From Sycon ciliatum (taxonomy: Eukaryota > Porifera > Calcarea > Leucosolenida > Sycettidae): a stretch of DNA of 64,000 nucleotides. The translations under genes were made by a program, and so were the position numbers. Each line of letters begins with the position of its first letter. Within the stretch, counting starts at the first letter, position 1. The notes under the pieces are model-generated. The model ran no database searches and was not told the origin of the DNA. It saw nothing but the letters and a program-made list of their open reading frames with translations. Positions 20,394-35,300 of this stretch are shown piece after piece. Where the stretch lies: positions 17,786,180 to 17,850,179 of the forward strand of contig NC_088645.1 in NCBI RefSeq assembly GCF_964019385.1, read 5' to 3'.

Positions 20394-23300
20394 CGGGAAG
20401 GAGAATAGAAAAACATAGTCAACTCATGAGAGGTCAGATAATGTGCATGACATAAACAAATGTCGACCAAATAATTAGACAGCACAACTTTCTCTCTTTA
20501 ACCCTAGAAGTACCCGAGGCATCATTATGATCCATTGCGAATTTCAAAATGGGATTGCTGTTATATGGGGGCTTTGAATCTCCCAAAATTTTGTGACTTT
20601 TATTTATTTTGTATTTTGTTAATGGCAGTGGGTTGTGTTTTCAAAAATTTAGTACAGTTCTGAAATGCCAGGGGGTGCTACCTAGAACTACCGTGCGGCA
20701 TCATATGACTCCACATACCATAGGCATCAATAAATGGGCGAATTTGGCTTAGAACCACACGTGAATAACGTGAAGAGGAATACATTTGGGAGCAAGGAGA
20801 TTGGGGACCATGAAGGTGGTGATTTGTACATATGGACATGCTAATATGCACATTTGACGTCTCGTTATGGTCAATATCGTAATCTCGAATCCTGCCGAAA
20901 CAGACAAATTTGTTTGTCCTAAGTTTGGAAAGTGATTCACTATGTCATCTGCAGCATAGAACGATATGAAATGCCAGGGCACATATAATAGTCTAGTAGC
21001 GTCCTTTGAGTTTACGTTGGTCTGGCGGAAGCCATGTTCAGTAGGCGCAGTGTCGCTGCCGATAAATAATTTCATTTGATTTTGAAATTTTTGGGCAGGA
21101 GTTTGGGGATAAATGAGAGGAGAGTGCCTGGAGCATTGTGCGCGAGCAATTAGAAGTGACCGAACACAGAGACACATAATTATATGCTCCAGATGAAGAT
21201 GAGTGAATACTAATTGCTCCGGCTTCTCGATCAATCTGATAAGGAACCGGAGTCAAGGGAGCAAGAGGATAATGGTGGTGATAAAGCTATGGAGCCATAC
21301 ACATAAACGAACATCAATCTCCAAAACCCGTGCAGGATTTCCTTCATGAAGCTGGGTTCTCTGGAAAAATTGGTAGATAGTGGAAAATGTGTTGCACTAA
21401 GCAAGCGCGAATGCGCGCAACCGGTTGTTGCTACCGAAGTTTGCGGGCTTTTCCGAGATATTCACAATTTTGAAGATGGGGCAGATGCAGTATTTGCATT
21501 TATTGACCGGAATATGATCCATGTCATGATCAAGTGCACAAGGTAGGAGGGAAAACAGAAAATTGGAGAGGACTCTACTTTGAGTGAAGGCAATATCATG
21601 GCATTGGTTTCGCAAATTTACTCAAGAGGCGTCCTCTGTACCCGCAATAATCTGCCGACGGCCCTTCGGCTGGATAGGAATGGACGCCATATAATCAAGT
21701 AAAATCCCTAAAAAATAGTTTCCAGGAACTACTCTGCTACTTGAGGTTTGATCACGAAGATGGTCTCCGGATACGATGTCGAGCTGAAATTATTCGTTTG
21801 CTATGAGTCGCGACACCACGTTCTCCTTGCGCTCGTAAATGTATTTATCACAGTAGTCAAAGAATGGCCAACCTGGTTGAGAAAAAATCCAGCAGGTTGG
21901 CCCAGCAGCAGCCATTTCCGGGGTAATGGACTGAAATGTAGAGTTTGCAGGATGAGCATGGCAAGCAAATGCTCTTTTATTTTTCCGTAAACTGACGAGA
22001 GGTCGCCCTTTCGCTGCGCGCAATGCCAGCTGCTGGTCTCCAAGATAGTGCACCTGCCATTGGTTCATCCTTTTAAAAGGTACCTTTTGCCCCAAGGACT
22101 TCTGTTTCTGCACATATTGCCGAAAATATTTCCAAGCAGGTATGTATAAGTCCAGTGGAGTCATATCATGCCTCCGGTACTTCTAGGGTAGTTGAAAGTT
22201 TGGTAGTTCTAGGGTTAAGCCACAATGCCCTCCCTGCCATGCACTTACCCATATTTATCGTCCAGCGGTTGAATACAATCAAATATTCACTGGTTAAATA
22301 TTTCTGTATAATTAAATTATGTCCGAACATTCCTATTTTATTGTCGGCCTTACTGTTGACGTTCGCATCAACAGATTTGGTTGCGGACTTGCGGTGCGTA
22401 ATGAATGATATATTTCCCTAGGGAAACATGTCTCCAGGGAGTACAATCATGTTGTACAGATCTTACTGGTCCTACGAACACGGCGAACCGTCAACAACTG
22501 TCAACAATGGGTTTGTTTGGTGGCATGCACTGTTGTATTTAAAATATTATGGAATGGAGCATAATACTGTAGAGGATGTTGAGGATGCATAGACAAAGAG
22601 TGAGTGGCTCTGAATCACGCTGCTTCTAACTAGAGCTTCACTATAATGTTTGTTGCGCTGGAAACGACGAGGTGTCAGTGTAATCTCTATGCATAGTACT
22701 GCATTTCTGCTTCAGTGTTCTAAAATGAGGGGTTCTGGAGCACACATTTCATCAGTCTCCTTCAGCTCAAACCCTCAGTGATAGACGCGCGTACAAAAGT
22801 GCTTCCCACGAGGTGAAGTGGCCACGCTACAGGACCAAGTACCATTGTTTTCGTTGCGACTAAACCGTTTTAAAGAATTCATTGCAATTACTTTCGTGGT
22901 TATTAAATAGGGCAACGTTCGCGAGGTACGATGCGAATGCTTGAACAGCAGCTATCAATTGATGATGCAGTGGTGTCACCAACCAAATCACTTGGTAACA
23001 TCTCTGGTACAGAAGAACAAGGACAAGCCTTGATTGTCCTTCTACATGTACTTGCTGCACTGTTAAAACGCGAGATATTCGTAAATCAGACTCGGATGGG
23101 AAGCCAAAGAGGTATTGGAAGAAAAAAGGACCAACGAACTACAACAAATTGAAAACGTCTCCAATTCTTCAATGAACAATGAAGTGTACAATGAGGAGAG
23201 GGGAAGGAAAATGTTCGGTTGTAAAATTTCCTAGTGTTCATTTGAACTGGTGTGGATCGCGCAGATGCACGTACTACTACTACTACATTGAAGAAATGTA

Positions 23301-26300
23301 CAACAAATTACGCTAGAATGTCCACTAACACTACTAGTTATATGTACTTGACAATCAGATCATGAGATAACATTGCACGACACACTACAGCTCATTGGCA
23401 GTTACATGTAGCTGTAGAACGTCAGTACCTTTGGTCAGCGTTGTGCAATGTTATTGCATGAGCTGATTGTTTAGTAACTGGTGGTGTTAGTGAACATTAT
23501 AGCGTAACTTGTAGTTCATTGGTCCTTTTTCTTCCTGTAGTCATAAATCAATCTTGCTACCTGCAGTTTTTGCTTCTTCAGTGTACATCTGGAGGACTGG
23601 TGAGGGTGAAATAATACTAAATGCTGGTTTGTCGAGTCAGAAGTGGTGGTCTTTTGCAGGTTCGCCTAACGGCAGGTTCAATACGCTCCTAGTGTGCTCT
23701 AGATAAGAATCCTGAGTTTGTCAAGTGCCCGTCGTTGGGGTCCAAATTGAGGGCGTCCAACTTGCTTGGACCTCTTTTTGATTTTCTTCTCCAGGTCTTT
23801 TGGTTCTAAATTATAATTTTTTTCTTTCAACTTGGATCAGAATACTACTTTTCTCTATTACGGTTTGTTTGTGATAGTGACGTCATCCTGGACCTCTGGG
23901 GACTATGCTCGTTTAAAAACAATCGGACAAGTGCAATGCCAGTTCATACCGCATGAGTATCAATTTTATCAAGACAATGTAACCTTTAGAGTAGGGAAAA
24001 CCCCAGAATTACAACTATCGATAAGTGTCCGTGCTAGACCTGTACCTTAACACGTTACTCCTGTGTAAGCTGCATTGCATTGGAAACGACACGAACTGGG
24101 TAATACATGTACATTCGTGTAACTCAGTGACTGTGTATGATGCGTGGACAGACGCCAGGGGAGTTTGAGCACTCGTCAAATATAAAAATAGGGGAAAAAG
24201 GGAATGGCAGTGTTGGGAATGGACCTACACGCAGTATTGGCTCACGTGGATTGTGCGCCTTGAAAGAATTTCAGACTCCTAAGTAAGCCTAAAACTCAAA
24301 AAGCCATGAATATTACACTACATAGGTTGACGTTCAACATGTACGAAGTAAATTGCAAATCCGAGCGAATCGATACCTTGACATGGAGGTCCAGAGTATC
24401 CTTCTTGGCAAACACATTCATACGATCCGATAGTGTTGTTACATTCACTGTTGATTGTACTCTTGCAGATGTCTCTGTCGTCCTTACATTCGTTGATATC
24501 TGAAAGGAAGGGGGTGTTTGTTAGACCCGCGTAACACGAACGTGTGAAGCGCAGGGACCATCTCACAATTTCGACTTCTTCCGTGACTATTTCTCTTCGT
24601 AGTTCACAAGTACCTGTGGTTCCACATTGCTGGTCTGTGTGACGCTTGAAGCGTCAATTCCGTCTGGTTTTATTTTACTGATGTAACTGTGACGACAGAC
24701 CTTTGCCCAGTCTCTCGTCTTAGCACTAACGCCGGGGTTTGTCCATCGGAAATGGCTACCATGTATTAGTTTCTGATTTCACCTCTTCAGCATTGCTACC
24801 TGTTGAGCACCAAATTAATGACGTCTTTTGGCGTTTTACAATCGTGTCCTTTGGCGTTATATCTATATTATTGAAGTTTTATATTATATCTAAGGCCTAA
24901 GGTGTGCGGATGAGAGACAGCGTGTTTGTGCACTTGCGTGCGTGGGTTTGCATGGTTGCGCTTGCCTGGATATTTGCGCCCACTTGTGTGCTGATGCTTC
25001 TTAAGATGTTTTTCATGTTCAAGGGTGCTTTGGCCAGATTAGAAGGTTCCTATCAACCATATGAAATTATATGCTAGCATCTTACCTTCACAAGGTGTTC
25101 CTGTAAAGCCTGACTTGCAAACACATTGATATGATCCAGGTGTATTGTTGCATTGATTGTTAGCAATATTGTTGCAAATACCCGTATAAAGTGTACATTC
25201 ATTGATATCTGGCATGTGAATACAGAAACAGCATTGATATCACCTTCAATCTCACAAATATCATCCAGCGTATGCCTTCTTTTACAGCGGCCTCGAGAGA
25301 TTATGCTCAAGCAAGCTACCAATATCAAAACTTCCCACAAATCGTCCTTATTCGCGCTCTTAAAAGGACACTTGGAAGTAGTGAAGCACCAAAGTTAGCC
25401 GACCCTACTGTTTCAACTAAATACCGCCTGATACGTCACCTGGTGATTTCTACACCAAGTAAACTCAATCAGAAATCTCTGAAGAGAATGGTTTGTCCAC
25501 CAACCACCAAGCAAAAGTTACCATTGAGACACGAGCACGCACGTCGGTCCTCTGAAAATACCTATTCCGCTGAATGTGATTTGAAGAAATTCTCCCCTCG
25601 AGTTTGGGAGTTCTCTGTGCTAGTTATAAGAGTTGAAAACCAAGAATGGATGCACAATGTGTGTTGAGAGTGCTCACGAAGTCACCAAAGCAGCGTGTAG
25701 TATACAGTACAAAAGGGAATTATGGCTAGTTCAGAGTAAATACGAATACGTTGATCCCCGAGCTGCAGAGAGTGCTCAATGTCAGAGACAGAGCTTAGTA
25801 CATAGCAGACTCAGCGGAGGACGTTCAGGTTGGTTGTAACTCTGAGTTTCATGCCGCTAGGCAATCATCAGACAACTGAAAGCTAGTTCAGAGTATATAG
25901 CAGACTCAGCCTCAGCTCGGGGATCAACGGATTTGCTAGTTCAGAGTATTGTAGATCTGAAAGTATCGCGTACAATCTTTCAAATCGAACGTCCACTACC
26001 ATCTTCGCCGAAGCCAGTGGCATTGGGCCACAGACTCCCTCTAACAGTTCAGAACTATTTCCATCCTGAAGCTCCCCCCCCCAAGCATTGCATGATGTTC
26101 ACTGCATCTGAACTGCCTTTGAATCTATTTTTCTCTCTTCTTGTTCTCTCTCCACCCCACCCCTCCCCCACCCCTCTCTCTCTCTCTCTGTACTTAGTAA
26201 AAATAAAAAAAACAGTGTCCCACTAGCATGTCAACAGATTATTTCCACTTCAATACGCACAATCTCTCCCGCTCCCACCCCGTTCGCATGCCATCAAGAT

Positions 26301-29300
26301 CATTACTATTCAGACAGCCTGTACCTTGACATGTTGAGCCTGTGTATCCAGTCCTGCAAAGACATTGATATGAGCCAGGAATGTTGTTGCAGTGACTGTT
26401 AGCTGTGCTGTTGCAGACACCCGTTTCTGGTGTACACTCGTTTATATCTGGGTATGAGATTGTCATATAAAACATAGTGGTCAGGTGCGTAGCCAGGATA
26501 GTGATGAAGGGGGGTGCCACGACATTTCTCACACAAAAGTACATACACTCAAGGTTTTCCAAGTTGGAGGGCTGTTGGAGTGCGCATCCAAGATGTGCAA
26601 GAGCTGTTAGCCAGTTAGTTGTAGAACATCAGTACCGTCGGTCAGTGTCGTGCAGTGTTATGGCATGAGCTGATTGTTTAGTAACTGGTGGTGTTAGTGG
26701 ACATTATAGTGTCACTTGTAGTGCCTTGCTTTTACTAGCCTTTTAGTGATTGGTGCAGCCCAGAGACCGTTTGAAGAGTGAGGATGTATGGATGTAGTTC
26801 CTTGGTTCTTTTTATTTTTTATAAATGCGATAATAACAAGTGAAATATTTAACCTGTACAATTGATAAAGTATCCATACTTGACCTGTACCTTGACATGT
26901 TACTCCTGTGTACCCTGAATTACACAGACAACGATAAGAACCGGGTGAATTCTTGCAGATACTATCTGTGATATGTTGACAGACGCCAGGGGTGTTTGAG
27001 CACTCGTCAAAATCTAAAAGATAGAAGCAATATGAAATGGCGAAGCTAAGAACGAATGTATCCGCTTACCACCCAGCCTGATGTTGATCACTATCTCTAG
27101 GTTCTGCACCCCCCCCCCCCCCCTGGCCTTTTAGAACCGGTTTTGGCCGCACTACTAAAGGCCCCAAACCCACTTTACATTCCACAAATATGGGCTTTGT
27201 GCTTGCTTCTCCATACATTTTTTATCATTTACACATATTTGCAAAACTAGCCGAATTTCTGGTCCCATATCCCTTCACCGTGTTGCCCTCAAATGTGCAA
27301 AGGAAGAATAGCACTGGTCACACAAGGTTCAGTGTACATATATCTGCTACTTTAGGTGCCTGATCCTAAATTGAGGTGTAGAGGGGGGGGGGGGGGGTAG
27401 AGATTTGGATTGATGAAACCAAGTCAGCGTTCATATTGCACCACAATTACCTTTGAGCAAACATTGGAGAATATGGATCAGTCCTTGTAAAGGATATTGT
27501 AGTGTCCCTGCCACCACGATTCTGCGAGGGTTAGCCTTACAACAAAAAATGTTACGCTGCGTGTGTCCGATGCATACTTGGTAAGGAAAAGGCCATGGTT
27601 TCCAAAAGTCGATCCTCCCATCTTTAGGCTGTCTATAATCAGACATCTTTGATAATGTGATTAGACTTTGATAATTTATTTCTGGATCTGCTAGCTTAGT
27701 GCATGGCTACGTTGTCTGGTGATGGCTCAGTGTGAAGATCTAAGTTTCAACTGATTAGCCTGACTTCTATATGCACACTAGTGCAAGTCCACCCAGGTGT
27801 ATTCCTGAAGCAAACATGAGTACTTCATTGGGTAAGATATTCAACAGCTCAACATTCATAAGATTTGCTATATGGAAATTTGAACTGGTTTTCAACTTTG
27901 CGAGTCACAAATTTTCAGTAGCACACTCTGCGACTAATGATAATATACTCCAAACTGTCCAAAGTTATTAAAGAAATGGTGCTGATCGTGAAATCAGGTT
28001 ACTTGCCTTGACACGTTGATCCATTAGTGTATCCTGCATTACAAGAGCATTGGTAACTACCGAATGTGTTAGTACAGGTACCTCTGGGACTTGGACTGCA
28101 GGTTGTTGCATTCTTGCATTCATCGATATCTGCATCATGCAAAAAAGAAAAACAGCACCACAAATAGAAACAGTACCCTTTCCTACGGCCAAAGTTAGAA
28201 ATCCTGTGTCTTTTTTAGTAACTTGAACATTTGGGCTCCTGAAAAATAACGGCGAGATTTTCAAGAAACGTTTGCTTCAGCAATATGCTGTGCTTGAACG
28301 CATTCGTTTAAGGTGGCAGACTACCCAAAAATTCGCTGAAAAATCGAATTTGTAAATTCATATTGAGTGCTACGTCAGTTGAAAGAGCATGAATAGCTGC
28401 AAATTCTCTGAAAATTGTGTCCCGATCTGACCGGCCGTTCAAGAGGTATGGCCGAAAATGTGCCCTTGCAAGGAAAGATTTTTTTGTTGCACGCTGTCAT
28501 TTGTTGGCAGCACTGTATTTGAATGTGAGCAGACCGTGCGCAACTTGTCGTATCATGGAAACACGTGAAAGTGTGCAGAATTTTGCTCCAAGTCCAAAAA
28601 ATCAGGTTTTTGAGCCACGTGCAGCAGGACTTTTGCCAGCACCCTCGTGACGTTGCAGATATGTGGCTTGATTATTGTAGTTGACGTTGATTTAGTGACT
28701 TTGGCAAGTTTGAGTCGTGTCAAGAAGTCAGGTAGGATTCAGTACTAGGCAGTAGTGAAACGTGAGTGGTAGTCTTTGCCGGTTTCTGAGGGTATCCTGG
28801 ATTTGGTGTGCAGCGCTGTGGAAATGGCTTGCTCTGGAGGCCCCAGCACTGGATGTTGTATCAAAGGTACGACCTCGTAGCACGTGCTAAACCTAAAAAA
28901 ATTCAAAAATTGACTTGGGTCTGTGGGAGTGTGTGAGAGAACGCCCACTCGTTCCGTTGTGACAGATTCCAGGGCCTCGTTGAGGGGCCCTACCCCATCA
29001 CCCATGGCTGCTTCTGGACTTGTTCTAGGTTTGAGTCCCGCGCACGAACAGAATGCGCACGAAAATGTGAAAAAATGTAAATGCATTTGTTTGGCTCCTG
29101 GGTGGCTCGCACACCGTAGCACTATGCCGGAAATTTGAGTTTTTGCGGCCTGGAAAGCCTGTCAGTGAGGCGCAAGAACTTGTAAATCATGTCCTGAGGG
29201 CCAGCATAGTGGCAGGAGTGTGTGGTCAAAATTTCACTCAAATCCATTGAGAAACACCAAAGTTACGGTCAATTGAAATTTATGGGTAGGCTGCCCCCTT

Positions 29301-32300
29301 AACTTCGCAATGGCTTTTCGCAGGCGCAGTGTTTTGATTGATTTTTATTTCACGGATCCTCCAGAGGCAAATAGATGCCTATCGAAGGGAGTCTCCTAAG
29401 TAAGTATGGAAAAATTAATGAGAAAGTATGTTCGTAAGGGAGAAGAGGTAGAAGATACATTAGAATATAGAGTACAGAAGAAGTAAATTCAGTACTTCGG
29501 GTAGTACATTGCATGCTAATCATAATGAGAATTAGAAAAGCAGCATTGCGGACTACTATAACTGACATATACACAAACTATTGAAACTATCATAGATGTG
29601 GTTAGCCTAGACACAAAAGTCAGGAATACCTTTCAAAGAAAACATTGATTGCGAATGATACCGACGAACAGCAATACTAAATTTCGCTGTCGTAGAGAGT
29701 GAACGAATATCTTCAGGAAGTTTATTCCAGGCAACACTCAAAGAAAAAAGGGTTGATTTACGAAAGAAGGTGCCAGCTTTAGGAAGAATTATGGATGAAG
29801 GGTGACGACTGCTTTGGGAAGAGGGTAGCTGGAAGTGAGACAACAAGGAGGGGTATTGGGAGAATACATGGTGGAAATAGACAAGGCCAAGAATCTGCCG
29901 TCGCCATGCTAAAGATTCCCAAGAGGACAGAACATTGAGGTCTTCTTTGGAAGTCGTCCAGTCAGGCCGACGCTTGAGTTTACTATTTAAGTATGCTCTA
30001 GCAGCAGTAGCCTGCAGTTTATCAAGGGTTGTGGACATGGTGGCTGAAACGGAAAACATCCAAACGGGAACAGCATATTCAAGGAGGGGACGAACATAAC
30101 ATTTATACAAAAGATTCACAGCAGGAAAAGGAAGGAAGTTGGACATGTGGTTTAAAAGAAAAACCCGACCTCGAAATTTGCTGGTAATGTGTTGAATATG
30201 GGGGGACAGATTGAGTGAAGGAGTGAGGGTGATGCCCAGATGGCGGTGGGAAGAGGGCTGGGTCAGTAACGTACCGGCCATGGTGACGGTCCTGGGATCA
30301 GGTGGGTTTGATTTAGGTCTGCGGAAGGGAACATGGACACATTTAGTAGCATTGAAAACTGCTTCAGCTTTATGAGACCAGTTCACACATCTATCAAGGT
30401 CTAGTTGCAGGGAGGCAGTGTGCGCGGCGGGTACGACAGTAGGCGGAGAAACGCAGATCATGTTGGAATCATCCGCAAACAGAGTCAGATCGCTGGATTG
30501 GGGAATGCTGGGAAGGGAGTTGATAGAAAGGTTGAATAATAGAGGGCCTAGGTGGGAGCCTTGTGGCACACCAGCGGTGAGCGATATATGGGTTGATAAG
30601 GAGGTTCCGACCCGCACAGACATCGATCGGCCTTCCAGGAAGTCCATCAGCCACGCGAATGAGTCAGGTGCACACCAACCGGACAGACATGAGGCTAGGA
30701 GGCGATGGCTGGTACGATCAAATGCCTTCGAGAAATCGAGAAAGACGGCATCACACTGGGCCCGGTTATCAAATGCAGAGCTGACAGGTGATGTGATATA
30801 CACAAGTTGGTCAACCGTGCTTCGGTGGTGGCGAAACCCGAACTGTTTCGGCGACAGTAGTTTGTGTTTCGCTACAAACGCATACACCTGGCGGCTGATT
30901 AACGCTTCGTAGCATTTTGCCACACCATTCAGCAGAGATATCGGCCGGTAGTTAGCAGGGTCATTGCGACTTCCCTTACCCTTGTAAATTGGGGTAACGA
31001 TTGCAACTTTCCACTCAAGGGGTTGGGATCGGTAAGTGGTGCAGCGGTTAAAGAGAGCAGTGAGGGATTGGGCGAGCACTTCTGCTGTCTCTCGTAGGAT
31101 CCTGTTAGGAAGACTGCCAGCTGTAGACTTTCGCACACTTAGGGTCGACAGTGCCTTGAATGCTTCTACGATAGACAGAGGACGGATGGCAAATGTTTCC
31201 GAAGAAGAAGGCATGGCGAGATCACGATGATCTGCATCCGACGACGGTGTAGCTTGACTATTCTTGGCGAACTGTTGACAGAAGATGTTCGCTTTCTCAG
31301 GGTCGGTAACCGCTAAGGTATCGACTCCTTGTATATCAGGTATAGCGGTGTGAGGACAATTGATTTGGCACATTTTCTTGACTCTCTTCCACCAGTCATA
31401 AGATCCTCGATCTGCATGAAGGCCTTCTGACATCTGGTCGTAGAAGTGACGTTTAGCTTTACGGATGGCAGCGACGAGGCAGTTCCTTGAAATGCGATAA
31501 GCAGCCCAGCACTCAGGGGTATTGACACGTTTTGCTGCAGCAAATAGTCGATCTCGACGTTGACGGAGGCGATGGTGCACAGAGGTGAACCAAGGCTTTC
31601 CATAACGATTTGTTCGTTTTCGAACCTTCGGAACAAAAGATAATATTGCTGTGTCAACTAGTGTTCGCCAGGAGACCCATGCTTCATCTGTACTACTGGC
31701 TTCTTGTACAGCAGCGAGAAGAGGGAGGCTCCAAAGGTGGTTATTAAGTGCAGGCTAGTCTGTGGCTGCATAGTTGTTCACGAGCAAATCAGAGTGCACT
31801 GGTTGCTGGGAACGAGTCTGTATTGCGAGATCAAATACCACAGGACAGTGATCAGAAACAGGGGGAAGTGTGGTGAGGTTGTGGATGAGGAATGGTTGGT
31901 TACAGAGAACAAGGTCCAGGAGAGAAGAGCTCTGACCTGCGGCGGAGAAACGTGTTGGGCGGTCGCGTACAAGTTGTGTGAAACCAGTATCATCCAGCAG
32001 TTCGACAAGGCATCTTCCAGCAGCAGTGTTCGGGTCCTGCCTATACCATTCATTGTGCCGAGCATTAAAGTCACCGAGGATGATAATGGAAGCCGTAGTG
32101 TCCGTAATGGAAGAGATGGACTCACGCAAGCCAGAGAGGAAGGTTGAATGATCCTGCCTTGGTGGCCGATAACAGCAGAAAATATAGACATCGTTGTGGC
32201 CATTTTTAAGTTGAATGCATAGGATTTCAAGGTTGGTGTTGGCAGGCTCGAGGTCTGCTCGTCTGACGTAGGCGAGTCCTGGTCGGAGTAAGAAAGCAAC

Positions 32301-35300
32301 ACCACCGCCACGCAGAGCGACATGAGATGGGCGGTCTCTTCGCACTATGTCAAAAGCGGCAGTTGGCAATAATACAGAGTTAGGAATTTTCTGAGTTAGC
32401 CAGGTTTCGGTGATGCCTAATATGTCCATGTCTGAAGTACCAAATATGTTATTAATTTCATCGGCCTTTGGGTACCAGCTGCAAGCATTGGTTGTGGCTA
32501 GCCGCATATGATGGGGATGTTTGTTTGGTATGAAGGCTGAGGTATCGTATGGTGATGGGAGAGTGAAGGTAGGTGCATCTGGGTTCAGTTGCCCTGACAC
32601 ACTGTTAGATGATGGTGTCGATGTGGTCCTAGTGTGAAAAAAGATGGGTGCGTGTGGATTCAACATCACAGTTTATGATTTCTTGGGGAGGGGTGGGTTC
32701 TTGAACTTCCATTCTCGTGCTGTTACATGCTCGGGCCAGAAATCGTTTTCCAGAACATTTCTTTCGTCATGCTCAGCAACTGTCAGATGTGCGTACAACG
32801 TGCCATACACTGTTCTGGAGGGGATCAGTTTACAGCCAGTAACTTCCACATTCTTCTTTCTACAGTACGCAACAAGATCATCAGCACTGCAGTTGATATT
32901 GATGCCCCCAACGAATACAACTCTGCGTGTTATTTTCTTACCTCCACGCAGATCTGCGGGCTTCCTGTGGCGGTTGGCGGCTTCACGTACGATCGACCAG
33001 TCGTACTTGGTGCCGACAGGCTTGTCAGTAGTACGACTGGCGTTGCTTGTTCGGGGTGTAGAGAGGGTACGACTAGCGTACGTCTCGCCCAGAGCTGCGG
33101 ATTCAAGCCCTGTTGGTGCAGATGTGGGTACTGGTACACCCGTTGCGGGAATGTTTGTAGCGGCACGGTACGAGTACTCATCCTGGTGGCTGTCGAGGGC
33201 GCGATTAGAGACATCGATGGGCTGGTGGTGTTGTGTCAGGGCGCGAAGCTCCTTCCTGAGCTCTGCAATGGCGGCATCTTTTCCTTTCTCCTTTTCGAGG
33301 GAGATTTTTCGTAGGTCGGAAACTTCTGCTACCAGGTTTCGGACCGTCTCCATCAGGTCAACCATCATCTTCGTTAGCGCAGTAGCATCAGTACTGGTAC
33401 ATTCACATCCGCCTGCCTGCTTGGTGACCCTGTGTGTGTCGATCTGATCGTCCAGTGGTTGCAACTTTCCCCTCAGGGCGCCTACCAGTTGCACTCGGCT
33501 CAGGCCGGCCCATTTGACGTTATTGGCCTTTGCCAGTGACTCCAAGCCTTCACTATCCAAAATTCCGAAGTCAATGGACGCCATGCTCCCGGTTGGGGGA
33601 GCAAGACGTCAGACGTAAAAAACTCGCAACCACACTCGTCAACTACAAGTTCATCTTTGTAGCCCAATTCCACACCCTGACTTCTCGATGTATGTTTTAT
33701 CGATGCAGTGATCATTTACTGCCTTTCTCGTTAGTCGTGTAGCTGTGGCAGTTGCGACGTTTCATTTTTAGTTAAACATGGGCGGGGGGGGGGTACGTCG
33801 TGGGTCATTGTATGAAGAGAGCTTTAGGGCTGAGGACTAGTCACGGAGGAGTTAATCTGCAAAGGGATTGAACTGAAGCTGGATGATGACCGTGCGGTGA
33901 GTGTGTGACTGTTATTAAACCGTTCTGGGGCAGGGGTTCTTGTTCTCTAGCTTCACTGGGTGTTGTAGCAGTCATTGTAACATCTCACAGTGTTTGGTAT
34001 GCTGTGCTGTGCAAATATCAGCATTATCATTGCACTTGTTTTCATTATAACATTTATACACTTATTGAGGACAATAGAGAGGAATATGGCTCGGATGGAG
34101 AGCATGGGAAGATTTTAAAGGAAAGAAATAGGACGAAGGAACTACAAGTTACGCTATACTGTCATGCGATAACAGTGCACGACACTGACGGACGGTACTG
34201 ACTTTTTAAACTGCTAATCACCTCTACCACATGGATGCGCACTCCAACTGCCTTCCAATTTGGAAGGTTTTGAGTTATTAGTACTAACATAGGAGGGGAA
34301 GGTACGCGTAAAGAAGACAAGCACAAGCTGAAAGCCTTAGATGTCGAGAACCTTGGTGGATATCAATACATCAAGGCCATTACTGAGCCACCATGGTAAC
34401 TGCAAAACGTCTGTGTGCCCGTTATTGTTGTGAAAGTGCACCACAAGGGCCCTGTAATAGTTTTGTTGTATCTCGTTGTAGCCACAAAACATTACAGCGA
34501 CACCCCTCACCACACACACACCAACTCATAGCGGGCAGGAAAATTCTTGGTGACCATATATCCTGATCTTAACCGCTGGTACATTTTTTTATAATCTTCT
34601 CTCTTCCCCGTACTGTGACTGGGTTCGTTCTTATTTCTTTAAAATTGGTCCTATAACCAAATATACTATTTCTCGCGTTCACATGGATAACTCGAAGTGG
34701 TCGCATATGCTAAGAGAACAAGATGAATGATATCCGGGTAAATAAACAGACCAAGCGGCCTGCAAGAAGCCTTGCCTGTGTTGACAATTGATTATTATAA
34801 CCCTGGTGTACAAACAATAGAATAACAATCCGACGATTATATAATTTCCAGTTTGTTTATTACTAGTAGTACTAAAAAATACACAAGAGAGATTGGAAGC
34901 TGTGGCTCAACTCTAAGTTTCAAGTATTTCTACAATCATCAGGCTCGCCTGCTAGGATTGCAAGCCTGATGATCTTTAGAAATATATCAAAACTCAGAGT
35001 TGTAACAAAGCTTCCAATCTCTCTCTTGTGTACAAGGCTCTGCCCTACATGGGTATTGAGCACTCTTCGGACAGTGAAGCACACCACTTGACTACGTAAA
35101 AATACATGAATAATTATAAGACTGCACCACAGAACAAACATGAACTGCATCTGCGCCTTGATCCTAGAGGGTAGGTGGCGTCCCTACGGATGCGGAAATT
35201 CGGCTTCTAGCCGAGTCTAACGCGAACTGTGAATGTTTTTCTTTTATTCAGACCAACAAGGGCAATCAAGGCTTGTTTGCTGCTACTTAATTAAAGTTTC

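Larger units (their letters stand above)
29335..33655 (-). mobile_element. Nearly full-length non-LTR retrotransposon
   Basis: A 4.3-kb insert in the first intron of copy B. The empty sites in copies A and C read GTGTTTGTAGCCC. On the minus strand it has a 71-nt leader, ORF1, ORF2 (endonuclease and RT) and a short AT-rich 3' tail containing AATAAA. The target duplication is at most 3-4 bp (TTT). The RT motifs place it in the CR1/Jockey/I assemblage; I cannot name the clade. Confidence 0.85.

Noticed and set aside
20749-21234. 161-codon minus frame in the piggyBac-like element as transposase
   Set aside because: I could not find the aspartate motifs or other hallmarks of the piggyBac DDE domain.
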